In this document: one piece after another, positions 11,641-22,911 of the stretch | Numbering within the stretch: position 1 is the first letter of the stretch | Layout of the letters: the number at the start of each line of letters is the position of its first letter | Source of the DNA: Tersicoccus solisilvae | Lineage (GTDB): Bacteria; Actinomycetota; Actinomycetes; Actinomycetales; Micrococcaceae | Assembly (NCBI RefSeq): GCF_014643255.1 | Contig: NZ_BMJI01000006.1 | Coordinates: forward strand, 62,001-126,000 | DNA: 64,000 nt | Reading direction: 5' to 3' | Notes under the pieces: model-generated | Databases searched by the model: none | Told to the model about the DNA's origin: nothing | Seen by the model: the letters and a program-made list of their open reading frames with translations, nothing else | Translations under genes and position numbers: made by a program

Positions 11641-12422
11641 GCCGTCGCCCCCGTGCTCCCGGCGGAGAGGACGGCGTCGTCGGGGGCGAGCCGGACGGCG
11701 GGTGGGGGCAGCAGCCGTACGATCGCGGCCTCGAGCTCGTCGGCAGTCTCGGCGACGAGCGTCGCCCCGGCGTCGAGCAGCTCGCGGTCCCCGCCGAAGC
11801 CCCAGCCGACGCCGATGCCGGCCAGCCCGTTCTCGGCCGCACCGACCATGTCGTGCCGCCGGTCGCCGACCATGACGGCGCGACGTGCGCCGGTGTCACC
11901 GCCGGGCAGGCCGAGGTCCGCCAGGGCGGCGGCGACGATCTGTGTCTTGGTCAGGGGTGCCGGGTCCTGCTCGTCGTCGGAGGAGCCGTGCACGAGGTCG
12001 ACCGCCTCGAGCAGTCCGGTCGCGGCGAGCAGCTCCGTGGCCAGGCCGACGGGCTTCTGGGTGGCGACGGCGAGCCGGTAGCCGTGCTCGCGCAGCCGGG
12101 CCAGCAGGCCGGCCACGCCCGGGTACACGCGGCTGGCCGCCATACCCTCCGCCCGGTAGCGGTCGCGGTAGGTGGCGATGACGGCGGCGAGCCGGTCCGC
12201 CGGCACCCCCGCGATGCCGCTGAGGGACCGAACGAGCGGGGGCCCGACCATGCTGCGCAGCGCCGCGTCGGGCGGGATCGGCAGGGCGTGCTGCGCGAGG
12301 GCCTGCGAGATGCCGCCGGTGATCGCTCCCGCCGGGTCCACCAGGGTGCCGTCGAGGTCGAGCAGCACGGCCGGGGCGGCGGGGTGGAAGGTGTCGGCGG
12401 TCACCGGGGAAGTTTCCCACAT
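11637..12422 (-). CDS. HAD-superfamily phosphatase (phosphoglycolate phosphatase-like)
   Basis: 261 aa from ATG 12422 ([14 protein letters not shown]); an alternative TTG start lies 18 nt upstream. Motif [11 protein letters not shown] gives the nucleophile Asp22 and acid Asp24; motif II is in AVATQKP, motif III the Lys of LTKTQI, and motif [13 protein letters not shown]. The cap of about 80 residues between motifs I and II is the C1 type found in Gph and pyrophosphatase PpaX. Phosphoglycolate is the most likely substrate by family, but small-molecule HADs are promiscuous. It overlaps the acyltransferase gene by ATGA. Confidence 0.8.
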   Translation of the reverse strand: MWETSPVTADTFHPAAPAVLLDLDGTLVDPAGAITGGISQALAQHALPIPPDAALRSMVGPPLVRSLSGIAGVPADRLAAVIATYRDRYRAEGMAASRVYPGVAGLLARLREHGYRLAVATQKPVGLATELLAATGLLEAVDLVHGSSDDEQDPAPLTKTQIVAAALADLGLPGGDTGARRAVMVGDRRHDMVGAAENGLAGIGVGWGFGGDRELLDAGATLVAETADELEAAIVRLLPPPAVRLAPDDAVLSAGSTGATA

Positions 12423-12486
12423 CGCGACGACGCCGCCCAACCCTGCATGCCGCCCTCGGCATACAACGGTGCGGGCATGATCGGTC

Positions 12487-15378
<2,892 letters not shown>

Positions 15379-15385
15379 GACGTCC

Positions 15386-15407
15386 ATCCTATCGAAGACT
15401 CGTTCGA
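15386..15407 (-). promoter_or_regulatory. uvrA promoter with LexA-type SOS box
   Basis: The palindrome TCGAAGACTCGTTCGA (15392-15407) matches the actinobacterial LexA consensus TCGAAC-N4-GTTCGA at 11 of 12 defined positions. Directly downstream on the minus strand is TAGGAT (15391-15386), a good -10 box, so bound LexA would occlude the promoter. uvrA belongs to the SOS regulon in many bacteria, which fits. Confidence 0.78.
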
Positions 15408-15429
15408 ACCGTGGCCCGGGGGCGGCGGT

Positions 15430-15894
15430 TCAGCCGTCGGCTGACCTCACGCCGCCACCGGCGGCGGCGCCCGTGGCCGCCCCCATCGGCACGGTGGTGC
15501 GGGCGGCGGCGGGCTCGCTGCCGGCGTCCCAGGCCGCCCGCAGCAGTGCGACCGCCTCGGTCTGGTCCAGGCCCGCCGCACGGGCGGCGCGAGCGAGGTC
15601 CCGGGCGGCCGTGGCCACCTTCTCCCGCGCCGCGTCCGCGGCCGCGACGGTGGTCCCGGCCCGGCCGGCGGTGACGACGATACCCGCCTCCTCCAGCTCC
15701 CGGTAGGCGCGCGCGACGGTGTTGGCCGCCAGGTGCAGCTGCTGCGCGAGGGTGCGCACCGGGGGCAACCGCGACCCGGCGGGCAGCTGCCCGGTGGCGG
15801 CCGCGGCGGCGATGAAGCGGCGCACCTGCTCGAACGGGGCGGTGGGGCTGGCGGGATCGATGCGGAGCGCGTCGATCAGGGGGAACCCGGTCAC
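15430..15894 (-). CDS. GntR-family regulator, YtrA type
   Basis: 154 aa with GTG start overlapping the upstream ABC gene stop (GTGA). The N-terminal winged helix-turn-helix (about residues 18-83) shows PFEQVRRFIAAAAATGQLPAGSRLPPVRTLAQQLHLAANTV-like order with the GntR recognition helix (LAANTVARAYRELEEAGIV). The C-terminal part is only about 60 residues and helical, the short effector region typical of the YtrA subfamily, whose members usually regulate adjacent ABC transporters. It is the last gene of a three-gene operon with two ABC half-transporters, so it most likely controls them. The ligand is unknown. Confidence 0.85.
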   Translation of the reverse strand: MTGFPLIDALRIDPASPTAPFEQVRRFIAAAAATGQLPAGSRLPPVRTLAQQLHLAANTVARAYRELEEAGIVVTAGRAGTTVAAADAAREKVATAARDLARAARAAGLDQTEAVALLRAAWDAGSEPAAARTTVPMGAATGAAAGGGVRSADG

Positions 15895-17810
15895 CGGCTC
15901 ACCTCCTCCTCGATGACGGGCGCGGCGAACTGCGCGTTGTACAGGTCGAAGTAGTGGCCCCGGGCCGCCAGCAGGCTCTCGTGGTCGCCCTGCTCCACGA
16001 CGCGCCCCTCCTCGAGCACCAGGATGAGGTCCGCGTCCCGGATGGTCGAGAGCCGGTGGGCGATGACGAAGCTGGTCCGGCCGGTGCGCAACCGGTTCAT
16101 CGCCTGCTGGATCAGCACCTCCGTGCGGGTGTCCACCGAGCTGGTCGCCTCGTCCAGGATCAGGATCTCCGGGTCCGCGAGCTGGGCGCGGGCGATGGTG
16201 ACGAGCTGCTTCTGACCCGCGCTGAGGGCGGAGCCGTCATCGGAGAGCACCGTATCGTACCCGTCGGGCAGCGACCGGACGACGTGGTCGACCGAGGTGG
16301 CCCGCGCGGCCGCGACGATCTCCTCCTCGCCGGCGTCGGGCCGGCCGTACGCGAGGTTCTCCCGGATGGTGCCGCCGAACACCCAGGGGTCCTGCAGCAC
16401 CATGCCGAAGTGGCCGCGCAGCTCGTCCCGGGTCATCGCGGCGATGTCGACGCCGTCGATGGTGATCCGGCCGCCGTCGAGCTCGTAGAACCGCAGCAGC
16501 AGGTTCACCAGCGTGGTCTTGCCGGCGCCGGTGGGCCCGACGATCGCGACCGTCTGGCCCGGCTCGGCGCGCAGGTCGAGGTGCTCGATCAGCGGCGCGT
16601 CGGGCCGATACCGGAAGGACACGTCCTCGAAGACGACGAGGCCGCGGGCCACGGGCAGCCGGGCCGGCTCGGCCGGATCCGGGCTCTGCTCGGGCGCGTC
16701 GAGCAGCTCGAACACGCGCTCCGCCGACGCGATGCCGGACTGCAGCAGGTTGAGCATGCCGCCGAGCTGGCCGAGCGGCTGGGAGAACTGGCGCGCGTAC
16801 TGCACGAACGCCTGCACGCTGCCGATGGTGATCAGCCCGGACGCGACCTGCACGGCGCCGACCACGGCGACGGCGACGTACACCAGGTTCGAGACGAACA
16901 TCATCAACGGCATGATCAGGCCGGAGATGAACTGCGCCTTCCGGCTCGCCTCGTACAGCTCGGTGTTGGTGGCGTCGAAGCGGGCCTTCGCCTCGTCCTG
17001 GCGGCCGAAGGCGGTGACCACCTCGTGCCCGGTGAACATCTCCTCGATGTGGGCGTTCAGGGCTCCGGTCCGGGCCCATTGCGCCACGAACTGGGGTTGC
17101 GAGCGGCGGGCCACCAGCACGGTGATGACCGCCGACAGCGGAATGCTGACGATGGCGACGACGGCCAGGGTCGGGGAGATCGTGACCATCATGACGAGCA
17201 CGCCCACCACGGTCAGCACGGAGACGACGATCTGGGTCAGCGTCTGGTTGAGGGTCTGCGCGAGGTTGTCGATGTCGTTGGTGACCCGGGAGAGGACCTC
17301 GCCGCGCGGGTGGTCGTGGAAGTGGGCCATCGGCAGCCGGGACAGCTTGTCCTGCACGGAGCGACGCAGCGCGTACATGGCCCGCTGGACGGCCGAGGCG
17401 ATCAGCCGGGCCTGCAGCCAGTTGAGCACGAACGCGACGAGGTAGAGGGCGAGCACGGCGAGCAGGATGCCGGCGAGCCGGCCGGTGTCCAGGCCCTGCC
17501 CGGGCACGAACGTCATCCCGGAGAGCAGGTCGGCCTGCTGCTGCTGACCCGAGGCCCGCAGCCCGGCGATCAGCTGGTCGCGGGGCACCCCGGCGGGGGT
17601 CATCCGGCCGACGACGCCGGCGAAGATGACGTCCGTCGCGGCGCCGAGGATCTTCGGGGCCGCGACCGTGAGGCCGACCGCGCCGATCGCCATCAGCACG
17701 ACCAGCGCCAACTTGCCGACGTCGGGGCGCATCACGCCCGCGAGCCTGGCGATGGTCGCCTTCACGTGCAGCGGCTTGCTCGGGGGTGCGCCCCGACCGT
17801 GCATGCTCAT
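15891..17810 (-). CDS. ABC exporter half-transporter, catalytically competent subunit
   Basis: 639 aa: membrane domain (about residues 30-345, six predicted helices) followed by a nucleotide-binding domain. Walker A GPTGAGKT (425-432), Q-loop VLQDP, Walker B ILILDE with catalytic Glu554, and switch His585 are all present. Its signature is LSAGQ (529-533), not the canonical LSGGQ. There is a long insertion of about 50 residues between the first two helices, as in many actinobacterial MdlB-like exporters. It overlaps the upstream half-transporter by 4 nt and the GntR gene by 4 nt. Substrate is unknown; multidrug or lipid export is typical. Confidence 0.9.
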   Translation of the reverse strand: MSMHGRGAPPSKPLHVKATIARLAGVMRPDVGKLALVVLMAIGAVGLTVAAPKILGAATDVIFAGVVGRMTPAGVPRDQLIAGLRASGQQQQADLLSGMTFVPGQGLDTGRLAGILLAVLALYLVAFVLNWLQARLIASAVQRAMYALRRSVQDKLSRLPMAHFHDHPRGEVLSRVTNDIDNLAQTLNQTLTQIVVSVLTVVGVLVMMVTISPTLAVVAIVSIPLSAVITVLVARRSQPQFVAQWARTGALNAHIEEMFTGHEVVTAFGRQDEAKARFDATNTELYEASRKAQFISGLIMPLMMFVSNLVYVAVAVVGAVQVASGLITIGSVQAFVQYARQFSQPLGQLGGMLNLLQSGIASAERVFELLDAPEQSPDPAEPARLPVARGLVVFEDVSFRYRPDAPLIEHLDLRAEPGQTVAIVGPTGAGKTTLVNLLLRFYELDGGRITIDGVDIAAMTRDELRGHFGMVLQDPWVFGGTIRENLAYGRPDAGEEEIVAAARATSVDHVVRSLPDGYDTVLSDDGSALSAGQKQLVTIARAQLADPEILILDEATSSVDTRTEVLIQQAMNRLRTGRTSFVIAHRLSTIRDADLILVLEEGRVVEQGDHESLLAARGHYFDLYNAQFAAPVIEEEVSR

Positions 17811-19600
17811 GCCGCCTCCTCGGCGCTCAACTGGGACTCGACGATCTCGCGGTAGGTGGGGCAGTCGGCGAGCAGGTCCTCGTGGGTGCCCGTGCCGACG
17901 AGGGCACCCTCGTCGAGCACGAGGATGGTGTCCGCGTGCCGGATGGTGCTGACCCGCTGGGCGACCACGACGACGACGGCGTCACGGGTCCAGGGGACGA
18001 GAGCGGAGCGCACCCGGGCGTCCGTCGCGTAGTCGAGGGCGGAGAAGCTGTCGTCGAACAGGTAGACGCCCGGCCGGCGGACCAGCGCCCGGGCGATGCA
18101 CAACCGCTGCCGCTGTCCGCCGGAGAGATTGGTGCCGCCGGGCTCGACGGCGGCGCCGAGCCCGTCGGGCAGGGCCGCGACGAAGTCGGCGGCCTGCGCC
18201 ACCCGCAGCGCCGCCCACAGCTGCTCGTCGGTCGCCTCCGGGTCCGCCATCCGCAGGTTGGACGCGACGCTGCCGGAGAAGAGGTGCGCCCGCTGGGGCA
18301 CCAGGCCGATACCGGCGCGCAGGCTGTCCAGGGTGAGCCCGGTGATGTCGTGCCCGCCGATGGTGACGGTGCCGGCGGTCGCGTCCAGCAGCCGCGGGAC
18401 GAGGTTGAGCAGCGTGGTCTTGCCCGCGCCGGTGGACCCGATGATCGCGGTGGTGCGGCCGGGTGCGGCGGTGAAGGTGATGTCCCGCAGCACGTCCCGC
18501 TGGGCGCCGGGGTAGCGGAACCCGACGTGATCGAAGCGCAGGGCCCCGGTCAGCCGGGCGGGGGGCTCCGTGTGCTCCCCCGCGGGCGTCGTCCCGTTCC
18601 GCCGTGCCACCAGCGTGGCGGCGTCCACGGCGCCCGGGGCGGAGACGACGGAGGGCTCGGCGTCGAGCACCTCCGTGATCCGCTCGGCGGACACGGCGGC
18701 ACGCGGCAGCATCATGAACAGGAACATGGCGAGCATGACGGCCATCAGGATCTGCATGATGTAGGCGAGGAAGGCCGTCAGCGCCCCGATCTGCATCTGG
18801 CCGGCGTCGATGCGCATCGCCCCGAACCACAGCACGCCGACGGTGGCGACGTTGACCACGAGCATGATGGACGGGAACATCAGCGCCAGCAGGTAGCCCG
18901 AGGCCAGCTGGGTGCCGGTGAGGTCCCGGTTGGCGGCGTCGAACCGGTCCGCCTCCTGCCGTTCCCGCACGAAGGCGCGGATCACGCTCAGGCCCATGAT
19001 CTGCTCGCGCAGCACGGCGTTGACCCGGTCCAGCTGCGTCTGGCCGCGGCGGAACAGCGGTACGAGCCGCCGGACGATCAGCCCGATCACGACGATCAGC
19101 ACCGGCAGCACCACGAGCAGCAGCCCGGAGAGCGCCACGTCCTGCTGCAGGGCGAGCACCACTCCACCCACGCCCATGATCGGGGCGGTGACGAGCATGG
19201 TGAACGACATCAGCACGATCATCTGCACCTGCTGCACGTCGTTGGTGCTCCGGGTGATCAGCGACGGCGCCCCGAAGCGGGTCACCTCGCGGGAGGAGAA
19301 CCGCTGGACGGCGGCGAACACCTCCGCGCGGACCTGCCGGCCCACGCTCATCGCGACCCGGGCCGCGAGCAGGATGGCGGCGATGTTGCAGAGGATCTGC
19401 CCCACCGTCATCAGCAGCATCAGCCCGCCCACGGACCAGATGACGCCGAGGTCCGCGCGGACCACGCCGTCGTCGATGATGTCCGCGTTCAGGGTGGGCA
19501 GGTAGAGGGTGGCGAGCGTCTGCAGCAGCTGCAGCACGACGATCGCGATCACCGCCGCCCGGTGGGGTGCCAGGTGGCGGCGGACCAGCCGGATCAGCAT
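17807..19600 (-). CDS. ABC exporter half-transporter with degenerate ATPase site
   Basis: 597 aa from ATG 19600, preceded by AAGGAAAGGAAC (the open frame extends 15 codons further). Six-helix membrane domain (about 12-305), then a nucleotide-binding domain with Walker A GSTGAGKT (388-395) and a canonical signature LSGGQ (492-496). The Walker B glutamate is replaced by Asp517 (YLFDDSFSALD) and the switch histidine by Gln548 (VVAQRVST). This is the pattern of the non-hydrolysing partner in heterodimeric exporters such as TM287/288 and BmrCD, and it complements the adjacent gene product. First gene of the ABC-ABC-GntR operon; substrate unknown. Confidence 0.9.
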   Translation of the reverse strand: MLIRLVRRHLAPHRAAVIAIVVLQLLQTLATLYLPTLNADIIDDGVVRADLGVIWSVGGLMLLMTVGQILCNIAAILLAARVAMSVGRQVRAEVFAAVQRFSSREVTRFGAPSLITRSTNDVQQVQMIVLMSFTMLVTAPIMGVGGVVLALQQDVALSGLLLVVLPVLIVVIGLIVRRLVPLFRRGQTQLDRVNAVLREQIMGLSVIRAFVRERQEADRFDAANRDLTGTQLASGYLLALMFPSIMLVVNVATVGVLWFGAMRIDAGQMQIGALTAFLAYIMQILMAVMLAMFLFMMLPRAAVSAERITEVLDAEPSVVSAPGAVDAATLVARRNGTTPAGEHTEPPARLTGALRFDHVGFRYPGAQRDVLRDITFTAAPGRTTAIIGSTGAGKTTLLNLVPRLLDATAGTVTIGGHDITGLTLDSLRAGIGLVPQRAHLFSGSVASNLRMADPEATDEQLWAALRVAQAADFVAALPDGLGAAVEPGGTNLSGGQRQRLCIARALVRRPGVYLFDDSFSALDYATDARVRSALVPWTRDAVVVVVAQRVSTIRHADTILVLDEGALVGTGTHEDLLADCPTYREIVESQLSAEEAA

Positions 19601-19673
19601 CGGTGTTCCTTTCCTTCGTGCGATCTCGCGTGATCGTGGTCCCATCCTGCACCGCTGCCCGGAGCCGCGGAGA

Positions 19674-19707
19674 GGGCGGCACCGGCCGCGGTGGGCCGGT
19701 GCCGCCC
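19674..19707 (-). terminator. Terminator after the MFS efflux gene
   Basis: A perfect 14-bp stem (19674-19687 with 19694-19707) with a 6-nt loop begins 17 nt past the stop of the upstream efflux gene and separates it from the ABC operon on the same strand. Confidence 0.8.
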
Positions 19708-19723
19708 CCTGAGGGCCCGTCGG

Positions 19724-21610
19724 TCAGCGCCGCGCGGCCTCCAGTGCCTGGTCCCGGTCGGTCCGGCTCTCGGTCCCGGTCTCGGGGGTGGCCGTCCCGG
19801 CGGTCTCGGGAGCGGCGGCGTGCCGGCCGCGGGTGCGGTTCGGTGTGGCGCCGTCCGTCGTGGCTCCTTCCGCGGCACGGGTGTCACGCTCGTCCACGGC
19901 GGCGGCGGCGTGCCGGCCCCGGCCCGGCGACGGCGCGTCGATGGTGCCCGCGACCGTGCCGGCGGCGGTGACGCCGGAGGCGAGGATCGGCAGCGAACCC
20001 GACGGCGGCGTGGCCTTCGCGGCGTCGACCGGCTCGGTGCTCGGCTTGACGTCGATGGTCGTGCGCAGCGTCTTCTCGCGGATCAGCAGCACCGCGATCA
20101 GGACGACGATGGCGACGATCGCCGCGTACCGGAAGATCAGGCCGGTGGCGTCGCCGTAGGCACCCTGGATGATCTCCCGGACCGGGCCCGGCAGGGCGGC
20201 CAGGTCGAGCGAGGCGGTCGAGCCGGCACCGCCGGAGGGCGTGATGCCGTGGGAGGCGAGGCCCTGCGTCGTCAGCTCGGTCACCCGGTTGCCGAGCACC
20301 GCACCGAGCACGGCCACGCCGATGGCGCCGCCGAACGAGCGGAAGAAGGCCACCGACGCGCTGGCCGCGCCGATGTCCTGCACCCGGACCGTGTTCTGCA
20401 CGGCGAGCACGAGGTTCTGCATCAGCGCGCCGGTGCCGAGGCCCACGAGGAAGATGTAGACGCCCACCAGGATCAGCGGCGTGGTGTGGTCCAGCGTCGA
20501 CGCGAGCCCGAGGCCCGCGATGAGCAGCACGGACCCGATCACGAGGTAGCGCTTCCACTTGCCGAATCGGGTGATCAGCTGGCCGGCCACGGTGGTGGCA
20601 ATCAGGTTGCCGAAGATCATCGGGAGCATCAGCAGGCCGGCCTCGGTCGGCGTGTACCCGCGGGCGATCTGGAAGTACTGGCCGAGGTAGGTGTTGCCGC
20701 CGAAGAGGCCGATGCCGACGGCCACCGAGGCGATGATCGCCAGCGCCGTCGTGCGCTCGGAGACGATCTTCAGCGGCACGATGGGCTCGGCGACCCGGGA
20801 CTCGACGACGATGAACAGGGCGATCAGCACGAGGCTGCCCCCGACCATCCACACGGTCTGGGGCGACCACCAGTCGTAGTAGTCGGCCTTGCCGGCGAAG
20901 GAGACCCAGATCAGCAGGAGGCTGACGGCGGCGGCGAGGAGCACCGCGCCGATCCAGTCGATGGAGACGCGCCGCTTGACGTTGAGGTGGCCCAGGTGGA
21001 GCTTGAGCTGGATGATGACGAGGGCGATCACGGCCAGCGGCACGCAGACGAAGAAGGTGCCTCGCCAGCCGAGCGCGCTGTCGACGATGAGACCGCCCAG
21101 CAGCGGACCGCCGGACATGGCCACGGCCATCACGGCGCCCATGTAGCCGGCGTAGCGGCCGCGCTGACGCGGCGGGATGATGGTGCCGAGGATCGCCTGG
21201 GCGAGCGCGGTCAGGCCGCCCATCGCCAGGCCCTGCACGACGCGGCCGACCATCATGACGGGGATCGTCTGGGCCACACCGGCGCCGATCGACCCGAGCA
21301 CGAACATGATGATGGAGATCTGGACGAGCAGCTTCTTGTCGAACAGGTCGGCGAGCTTGCCCCAGATCGGCGTGGAGGCCGCGTTGGCCAGCAGTGCGGC
21401 CGTGATGATCCAGGCGAAGTCGGTCTGGGTGCCGTGCAGGTCGCCCACGATGCGCGGCAGCGCGTTGGCGACGATGGTCGAGGAGAGGATCGCGGTGAAG
21501 AACGCCGCGAGCAGGCCGGTCAGGGCGGCCATGATCTCCTGGTGGGACATGTGCGGTTCGTCGGCCGGCGCCGTCGGCGCGGGCCGTTCCGCTGCGGTGG
21601 TGCTGCTCAT
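19724..21610 (-). CDS. MFS drug:H+ antiporter, DHA2 (14-TM) family
   Basis: 628 aa. About 14 hydrophobic helices fill residues 25-510; motif A-like GKLADLFDKK, motif B region MVGRVVQGLAMGG and antiporter motif C (AVAMSGGPLLGG) are visible, so it should export small toxic molecules by proton exchange at the plasma membrane. The remaining 115 residues are a low-complexity, charged tail with two copies of RGRHAAA (564-570 and 594-600), an unusual length for this family. It starts at ATG 21610 with GAGGAAA upstream, 13 nt after marR, so the pair forms a regulator-pump operon. Drug spectrum cannot be inferred. Confidence 0.88.
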   Translation of the reverse strand: MSSTTAAERPAPTAPADEPHMSHQEIMAALTGLLAAFFTAILSSTIVANALPRIVGDLHGTQTDFAWIITAALLANAASTPIWGKLADLFDKKLLVQISIIMFVLGSIGAGVAQTIPVMMVGRVVQGLAMGGLTALAQAILGTIIPPRQRGRYAGYMGAVMAVAMSGGPLLGGLIVDSALGWRGTFFVCVPLAVIALVIIQLKLHLGHLNVKRRVSIDWIGAVLLAAAVSLLLIWVSFAGKADYYDWWSPQTVWMVGGSLVLIALFIVVESRVAEPIVPLKIVSERTTALAIIASVAVGIGLFGGNTYLGQYFQIARGYTPTEAGLLMLPMIFGNLIATTVAGQLITRFGKWKRYLVIGSVLLIAGLGLASTLDHTTPLILVGVYIFLVGLGTGALMQNLVLAVQNTVRVQDIGAASASVAFFRSFGGAIGVAVLGAVLGNRVTELTTQGLASHGITPSGGAGSTASLDLAALPGPVREIIQGAYGDATGLIFRYAAIVAIVVLIAVLLIREKTLRTTIDVKPSTEPVDAAKATPPSGSLPILASGVTAAGTVAGTIDAPSPGRGRHAAAAVDERDTRAAEGATTDGATPNRTRGRHAAAPETAGTATPETGTESRTDRDQALEAARR

Positions 21611-21623
21611 GAAGGGGTTTCCT

Positions 21624-22148
21624 CTACGCGGTCGTGATGGCGGCTTCGGGGGCGCCCGCGGGCGCCTCCCCCGGTTCCCCGTCGTGACGGGACCGGACGT
21701 TCTCGTGCTGGGCGGCCTGGAAGACCTCGCTCAGGCGGCCCAGGGTGCGGGTGGCGTGCTCGGCCTCGGCCTCGTCCCACCCCGTCAACAGGTCGGTGAG
21801 GCGCTGCGTGCGCTCGGCGGTGACGGTGCCGACCAGGTCGCGGCCCGAGTCGGTGACCGACAGCAGGCTCGCGCGGCCGTCGTCGGGATCCGGGCGGCGG
21901 CTGAGCAGGCCCCGCTCCTCGAGGGCGGAGATCTGGCGGCTCAGCGCGGACGTGCCGATCCCGAGATCGTCGGCCAGATCCGTCGCGCGCCGCTCCGACG
22001 ACGAGCACAGCATGAAGAGGATGCCCACGTGGGCCATGCCGACGCCGTCCGCGGCCGCCATCGAGCGTGAGGTCACGTGCTTGACGGTGCGCTGCAGTCG
22101 CATGATCTGCTCCACCAGCGCGGCGGCGGTTCCCTCGGTGACGGTCAT
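21624..22148 (-). CDS. MarR-family transcriptional regulator
   Basis: 174 aa from ATG 22148, with a strong GGAGGAG; the frame also opens at a TTG 27 nt upstream that lies inside the operator. The winged helix-turn-helix covers about residues 45-105: RATDLADDLGIGTSALSRQ is the recognition part, and RRPDPDDGRASLLSVTDSG the wing. It lies directly upstream of the DHA2 pump and divergent from a metallo-beta-lactamase-fold gene. A 7+7 palindrome overlaps its own -10 box, so autorepression and derepression of the pump by a toxic ligand is the likely circuit. Confidence 0.9.
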   Translation of the reverse strand: MTVTEGTAAALVEQIMRLQRTVKHVTSRSMAAADGVGMAHVGILFMLCSSSERRATDLADDLGIGTSALSRQISALEERGLLSRRPDPDDGRASLLSVTDSGRDLVGTVTAERTQRLTDLLTGWDEAEAEHATRTLGRLSEVFQAAQHENVRSRHDGEPGEAPAGAPEAAITTA

Positions 22149-22163
22149 GGTCTCCTCCGTCGT

Positions 22164-22182
22164 TTGTTGACCCAATCAACAA
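22164..22182. promoter_or_regulatory. MarR operator
   Basis: TTGTTGA-CCCAA-TCAACAA, a perfect 7-nt inverted repeat with 5-nt spacer, is A+T-rich against the surrounding DNA. It overlaps the marR -10 box (22179-22184), as expected for autoregulation by a MarR dimer. Confidence 0.72.
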
Positions 22183-22207
22183 TATGGCGACTGATTGCTT
22201 AGGTCAA
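22179..22207 (-). promoter_or_regulatory. marR-efflux promoter
   Basis: On the minus strand TTGACC (22207-22202) and TATTGT (22184-22179) are separated by exactly 17 nt. The start site would fall near 22172, inside the operator, giving a short leader with GGAGGAG before marR. Confidence 0.72.
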
Positions 22208-22220
22208 CTAACTACGTCGT

Positions 22221-22226
22221 TATGCT
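22221..22226 (+). promoter_or_regulatory. Candidate -10 for the MBL-fold gene, leaderless
   Basis: TATGCT ends 6 nt before the ATG at 22233, and there is no ribosome binding site between. This spacing would place the transcription start on the start codon itself. Confidence 0.45.
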
Positions 22227-22232
22227 GCTCAC

Positions 22233-22883
22233 ATGACCGACATCGCCGTGACCGAGCTGACCGACGTCGTCCTGCGTAGCACCAGTGTCGGCTCGATGGA
22301 CAACAACGTCTACCTGCTCACCGGCGTCCGCTCCGGCGCTCAGGTGCTCATCGACGCCGCCGCGGACGCGCCCGCGATCGAGCGGCTGATCGCCTCCGCC
22401 GCCGGGGACTCCCCCGTCGCGCCGCACGTCGCCCTGATCGTCACCACCCATCGGCACCACGACCACGTCGGCGCGCTGGCGGCGATCGCGCAGCGGACGG
22501 GCGCCCGCACCGCGGCCGGCCGCGACGACGCCCCCGCGATCGAGGTCCCGACCGCGGTGCCGCTCGACCACGGCGACGTCGGCGACTTCGACGGATTCGC
22601 GCTCGAGGCGATCATCCTGCGCGGGCACACCCCGGGATCGGTGGCGCTGCTGCTGCGCGACCCCTCGGGTCCGGACCACCTGTTCAGCGGTGACGCGCTG
22701 TTCCCGGGCGGGGTGGGCCGCACCGACGGGGCCGAGAACTTCCGCAGTCTGTTCGACGACGTCGTGCACCGGATCTTCGACGTGCTCGAGGACGACACGG
22801 TGGTCCACCCGGGCCACGGGCTGCCGACGACGCTGGGCGCCGAGCGCCCGGCCCTGCCCGCATGGGAGCGGCGCGGCTGGTGA
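22233..22883 (+). CDS. Metallo-beta-lactamase-fold hydrolase
   Basis: 216 aa. The di-zinc site is complete: H73-x-H75-x-D77-H78 (THRHHDH), His132 in RGHTPGS, Asp154 in SGDALF and His195 in HPGHG. This pattern fits the glyoxalase II-like branch of the superfamily, whose members hydrolyse thioesters or other esters. It is divergent from marR across a shared 84-nt regulatory region, so it may respond to the same signal as the efflux pump, perhaps detoxifying a related compound; this is inference from position only. No membrane or signal segment is seen. Confidence 0.85.
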   Translation: MTDIAVTELTDVVLRSTSVGSMDNNVYLLTGVRSGAQVLIDAAADAPAIERLIASAAGDSPVAPHVALIVTTHRHHDHVGALAAIAQRTGARTAAGRDDAPAIEVPTAVPLDHGDVGDFDGFALEAIILRGHTPGSVALLLRDPSGPDHLFSGDALFPGGVGRTDGAENFRSLFDDVVHRIFDVLEDDTVVHPGHGLPTTLGAERPALPAWERRGW

Positions 22884-22911
22884 CGATCGCCCGGCGACGG
22901 TGCGGACGGCC

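Noticed and set aside
10964-11899. Upstream extension of uvrC over the acyltransferase gene
   Set aside because: UvrC similarity begins at GTG 10963 with a ribosome binding site; the upstream part is a shadow of the PlsC-like gene.
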